DNA from: JBGAHD01 sp044226395
GTDB lineage: Bacteria; Pseudomonadota; Gammaproteobacteria; Xanthomonadales; Ahniellaceae
Assembly (NCBI GenBank): GCA_044226395.1
Contig: JBGAHD010000003.1
Coordinates: forward strand, 496,001-560,000
DNA length: 64,000 bases
Reading direction: 5' to 3'
The notes under the pieces were generated by a model. The model was not told the DNA's origin. It ran no database searches and saw only the letters and a program-made list of their open reading frames with translations. A program made the translations under genes and the position numbers. How positions within the stretch are numbered: the first letter of the stretch is position 1; each line of letters opens with the position of its first letter. Positions 61,585 to 64,000 of this stretch are shown here, piece by piece.

Positions 61585-61759
61585 CGAATTTCTCCAAACG
61601 CCGAAAGGGGGCGCTTGGTACTTAGTCGCGGCAGGGCGGAAAGTGTGACCGAGCGCGTGGGACCGGGCGATGAGTCGGGGCCCGCTCCTCGGGCGGCGGT
61701 GGTTTGGCGCGTCGCGTGCGCGCTGCCGCGGAAGGTCCGCGATAACTAGAATGCGGACC

Positions 61760-62323
61760 ATGAGTCACCGCCCACTGCTGATCCTGGATTTGGACGAAAC
61801 GCTGGTGCATGCGACCGAGCAAGCGCTCGATCGCCCCGGCGATCATCAGGTCGGACCGTATGCGGTCTATCTGCGGCCTGGCCTGCGCGAGTTTCTCGCC
61901 GACACGCGTCGCCACTACGACCTGGCCGTGTGGACCTCGTCCTCGCCACCTTACGCGGCGGAGGTGACGGGCCTGATCTTTCCCGAGCCTGAAGTGCTGC
62001 GCTTCGTCTGGGCCAGCACGCGCTGCACCTTGCGCCGCGATCTGAATTCCGACCAGTGGGTGCACCGCAAGCACCTCGCGAAGGTCAAACGGCAAGGCTA
62101 CGACCTCGACCGCGTGCTCGTGGTCGACGACAGTCCGGAGAAGCACGAAAGCAACTACGGCAATCTCGTGCAAGTGGCCGCGTTCACCGGCGATCCGCGC
62201 GATGATGAGCTGAGCGTGCTGGCCGAATACCTCGCGCATCTGGCCGGGGAGAGCGATCTGCGACGAATCGAGAAACGGCGGTGGCGGTCGCGGTGGGAGC
62301 GAAGGCGGGTGATGCAATCTTGA
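61760..62323 (+). CDS. HAD family FCP1-like phosphatase
   Basis: A 187-residue HAD enzyme of the NIF/FCP1 (NLI-interacting factor) type. The catalytic motif is LDLDETLVHA with Asp10 and Asp12, followed by YLRPGLREFLADT and AVWTSSSPPYA (motif II) and VLVVDDSPEKH (motif III). Family members dephosphorylate proteins, classically the RNA polymerase II tail in eukaryotes; the bacterial targets are mostly unknown. The start at 61760 follows the family N-terminus. Confidence 0.85.
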   Translation: MSHRPLLILDLDETLVHATEQALDRPGDHQVGPYAVYLRPGLREFLADTRRHYDLAVWTSSSPPYAAEVTGLIFPEPEVLRFVWASTRCTLRRDLNSDQWVHRKHLAKVKRQGYDLDRVLVVDDSPEKHESNYGNLVQVAAFTGDPRDDELSVLAEYLAHLAGESDLRRIEKRRWRSRWERRRVMQS

Positions 62324-62405
62324 TTGAACGGTGCGGCGTGCGCGCGTTTCAGAAGACGCCGCATTGTCAATGCGCAACTACGATGTCGGAAGTCGCGCTG
62401 GGTCG

Positions 62406-62678
62406 TCAGGCGCGCAGTGTCTCGCCTAGCGTTGCGCTGATGCTCGTCAGCGCATCGAGTGAGAAACGCGAGAGACGCCCGCGCAAGATGTCGGTCACGC
62501 TTGCCTCGGTCAAGCCGCAGTGCTTCGCGGCTGCCGCGAGGTTCCAGTGGTTACTTTCGATGACCCCGGCGATCTTCCGCATGAGTTCGGTTCGCGCCTT
62601 GAGGTTGCTGGCCTCTTCGGCGGAGCCGGCGAGGGCATCCCAGACGTTGTCGAATCGTTGGGTTTCTCGGGTATCCAT
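62406..62678 (-). CDS. XRE family HTH protein, HigA2-like
   Basis: A 90-residue helix-turn-helix protein: WNLAAAAKHCGLTEASVTDI is the recognition region, and RGRLSRFSLDALTSISATLG follows, as in antitoxin-type XRE regulators (HigA2/Xre) of toxin-antitoxin modules. The expected toxin gene next to it (HigB/RelE-like) is not found on either side. It may be an orphan antitoxin or a regulator. Confidence 0.75.
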   Translation of the reverse strand: MDTRETQRFDNVWDALAGSAEEASNLKARTELMRKIAGVIESNHWNLAAAAKHCGLTEASVTDILRGRLSRFSLDALTSISATLGETLRA

Positions 62679-62862
62679 GGTGCTCTCCGAACTCACTACG
62701 CAAGTTGTCACTTCACGCGGCACGAAACTCCGACAGCTTTCGCGACGGACCATTCTGCCGTGCTTCGAGATCATGCCGATTCCGCGTGCTTGACGGCAAG
62801 TCGGCATCGGTTATCGTCCACGCCATCGCGACCATCACCGGTCGACGAATTTGGGGTTCCCC

Positions 62863-63315
62863 ATGTTGCGCTTGCCAGCCACTGAAGTTCCTCTCCTGCG
62901 ATGGACGATTGTTGTCTTGGTCGCCACATGCGTGGCAATCACCGCGTTGGCCATCGCCTACGCTCAACCATGGCATCAACAGCGCGCCGTGATCGCCGTG
63001 GTTCTGTTCGGCACCGTAGCTTGGGGGCTTTGGCGCTTGAATGTGGTGGCCCGATGGGCGGCCGTCGTGATCCTTTGGCTGTGGATCTTTCTTGTAGTGG
63101 GGTACTACTTCGATCCCTTCGCGGCGATGGAAGACTATGGCATTACGCCGCCGCCAACCTGGCAAATCTTCCTTCATGACGTACCGGGCTTGGTGTTCTG
63201 TCTCTTTGCGTTGCATGTGCTGGGAAAATACAAGCGCGAGTTTGGGCGATCGCGGCGCGACGCAGTACCGACAGAACCGCCCATGCCAGGGCCTTCGCGG
63301 AATGAAGTCGACTGA
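62863..63315 (+). CDS. Hypothetical membrane protein
   Basis: A 150-residue protein with about four transmembrane helices (residues 12-32, 42-60, 65-85 and about 110-128) and a proline-rich cytoplasmic tail. The start at 62863 (MLRLPATEVPLLRW) is the first ATG; TTG 62851 is possible. No family recognised. Confidence 0.5.
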   Translation: MLRLPATEVPLLRWTIVVLVATCVAITALAIAYAQPWHQQRAVIAVVLFGTVAWGLWRLNVVARWAAVVILWLWIFLVVGYYFDPFAAMEDYGITPPPTWQIFLHDVPGLVFCLFALHVLGKYKREFGRSRRDAVPTEPPMPGPSRNEVD

Positions 63316-63465
63316 GCTCGCCCGCAAGCAGGCGCCTCGCGACGTGTTCGGTTAACACCAGTCGACTTCACCCGAGGCGCACGCTTTCGAACACCCCTTG
63401 TTCAAAAGCGATCACCTCGAGCCGCAATCAACGGCTTGGTGAGCGATTTCGATCGAATCACAGGC

Positions 63466-63481
63466 TGGCACGAGCCATGCT
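63466..63481 (+). promoter_or_regulatory. Sigma-54-like -24/-12 promoter
   Basis: TGGCACGAGCCATGCT matches the sigma-54 consensus TGGCACG-N4-TTGCW at all but one conserved position, with GG and GC separated by exactly 10 bases. It ends 61 bases before the permease start. It needs an upstream enhancer-binding activator, which is not in this window. Confidence 0.45.
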
Positions 63482-63541
63482 TCGCGGAGGCCGACCCGGG
63501 CCCTGGCGGCTCACCGAATCGACTTCTTCGAGGACAGGCCC

Positions 63542-64000
63542 ATGGCGTTGAGCGTTTGGCTTTCGGAACTGCGCTACGCCTGGCGCGCATTGCGGCGCAC
63601 GCCCGGCTTCCTCGCCACCGCGATCGCCATGCTCGGCTTGGCGCTGGGCGTGGGTGCCGGAATCTTCGGCGTGGTCAATGCCGTGTTGTTGAAGCCGCTG
63701 CCGTTCTTCGAGCCCGATCGCTTGGTCTTGATCTCCTCGTCGGCGCCGGGCTCGGACTATCCCGAGCGATTCGCCGTCTCCCGCGAGATGTACGTGCATT
63801 TTGGCGAGCAAGCCAAGCACCTCGAGGCGCTGGGCACGATCAACGCGTTCACCAACACGGTGCGCTTTGGCGCGCGCACCGAGCGGCTGCGCATGTCGGC
63901 GCCGACCAGCAGCGTGTTCGCCACCTTGGGCGCGGCGCCGATTCTCGGGCGCTGGCCGACGACGGCCGAGAGCGATTCCGTCGTGGTGATCAGCGAGACC
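63542..64000 (+). CDS. MacB/FtsX-type ABC permease (5' part)
   Basis: The frame from ATG 63542 (after GAGGACAGGCCC) stays open for 153 codons to the right edge. The visible part is a basic leader with RRTPGFLATAIAMLGLALGVG as the first transmembrane helix, then GVVNAVLLKPLPFFEPDRLV and the beginning of a periplasmic domain. This is the ADOP/MacB-like permease start found in multi-permease antimicrobial-peptide or macrolide exporters. The rest lies outside the window. Confidence 0.85.
   Translation, partial: MALSVWLSELRYAWRALRRTPGFLATAIAMLGLALGVGAGIFGVVNAVLLKPLPFFEPDRLVLISSSAPGSDYPERFAVSREMYVHFGEQAKHLEALGTINAFTNTVRFGARTERLRMSAPTSSVFATLGAAPILGRWPTTAESDSVVVISET

Overview
The window is GC-rich chromosomal DNA with long tightly packed operons, RTG and ATG starts, and many multi-frame shadow reading frames. 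The gene content fits a denitrifying gammaproteobacterium, most likely Xanthomonadales (Rhodanobacter/Dokdonella-like): delta-60-repeat and IPTL-CTERM-like secreted proteins, FtsX/MacB-type permeases, a sigma factor with a membrane tail, and copper nitrite reductase with quinol NO reductase. The lineage is an inference from gene content. No rRNA, tRNA, CRISPR array or complete insertion sequence was recognised.

Layout. 0-7.4 kb: end of a delta-60-repeat secreted protein, a small secreted protein, a fumarylacetoacetate-hydrolase-family enzyme, and a four-gene MacA/MacB-like exporter operon ending in a strong hairpin. 7.6-17.7 kb: an accessory block of 16 intact small genes, all on the plus strand, each with its own leader, mostly without known function. 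It contains two diverged copies of a two-gene unit that have decayed reciprocally. 17.9-21.4 kb: a Fic protein behind a large palindrome, an EamA exporter, an Ada-like AraC/O6-methylguanine methyltransferase and a small membrane protein. 21.5-31.5 kb: housekeeping and metabolism (Rieske protein, thiS, thiG, trmB, SLC13 permease, epimerase, cytochrome c-P460 fusion, 3-hydroxybutyrate dehydrogenase divergent from a patatin, cupin, YeeE/YedE). 31.6-39.2 kb: a second accessory run of small minus-strand genes (GFA, GNAT, DUF4291, cupin, DUF1697, DUF4256, VOC, DUF1801, NTF2-like, methyltransferase).

39.4-41.5 kb: a visibly AT-rich two-gene operon, a DUF262 protein overlapping a stand-alone RelA/SpoT-type (p)ppGpp synthetase-like protein. 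This is the best candidate in the window for an undescribed (probably defence or stress) system. 41.8-48.2 kb: NrtR-like regulator, a TetR-HlyD-ABC-ABC2 exporter operon with a perfect inverted repeat in front of tetR, and a diguanylate cyclase.

48.2-57.5 kb: a denitrification locus on the minus strand: hemN-fnr, norB(qNOR)-nnrS-sirB2-like, and nirK(with fused cytochrome c)-nirV-SCO. Three nearly identical FNR/DNR boxes stand in front of hemN, norB and nirK, and the fnr gene between them encodes the four cysteines of an oxygen-sensing 4Fe-4S FNR, so the locus reads as a self-contained oxygen/NO-controlled regulon. No nitrate or nitrous-oxide reductase is in view. 57.6-64 kb: a methyltransferase remnant, a SRPBCC-ArsR pair behind a palindrome, a sigma factor fused to a membrane domain, an alpha/beta hydrolase, an FCP1-like phosphatase, an orphan antitoxin-like regulator, and the start of a MacB-type permease behind a sigma-54-like promoter.
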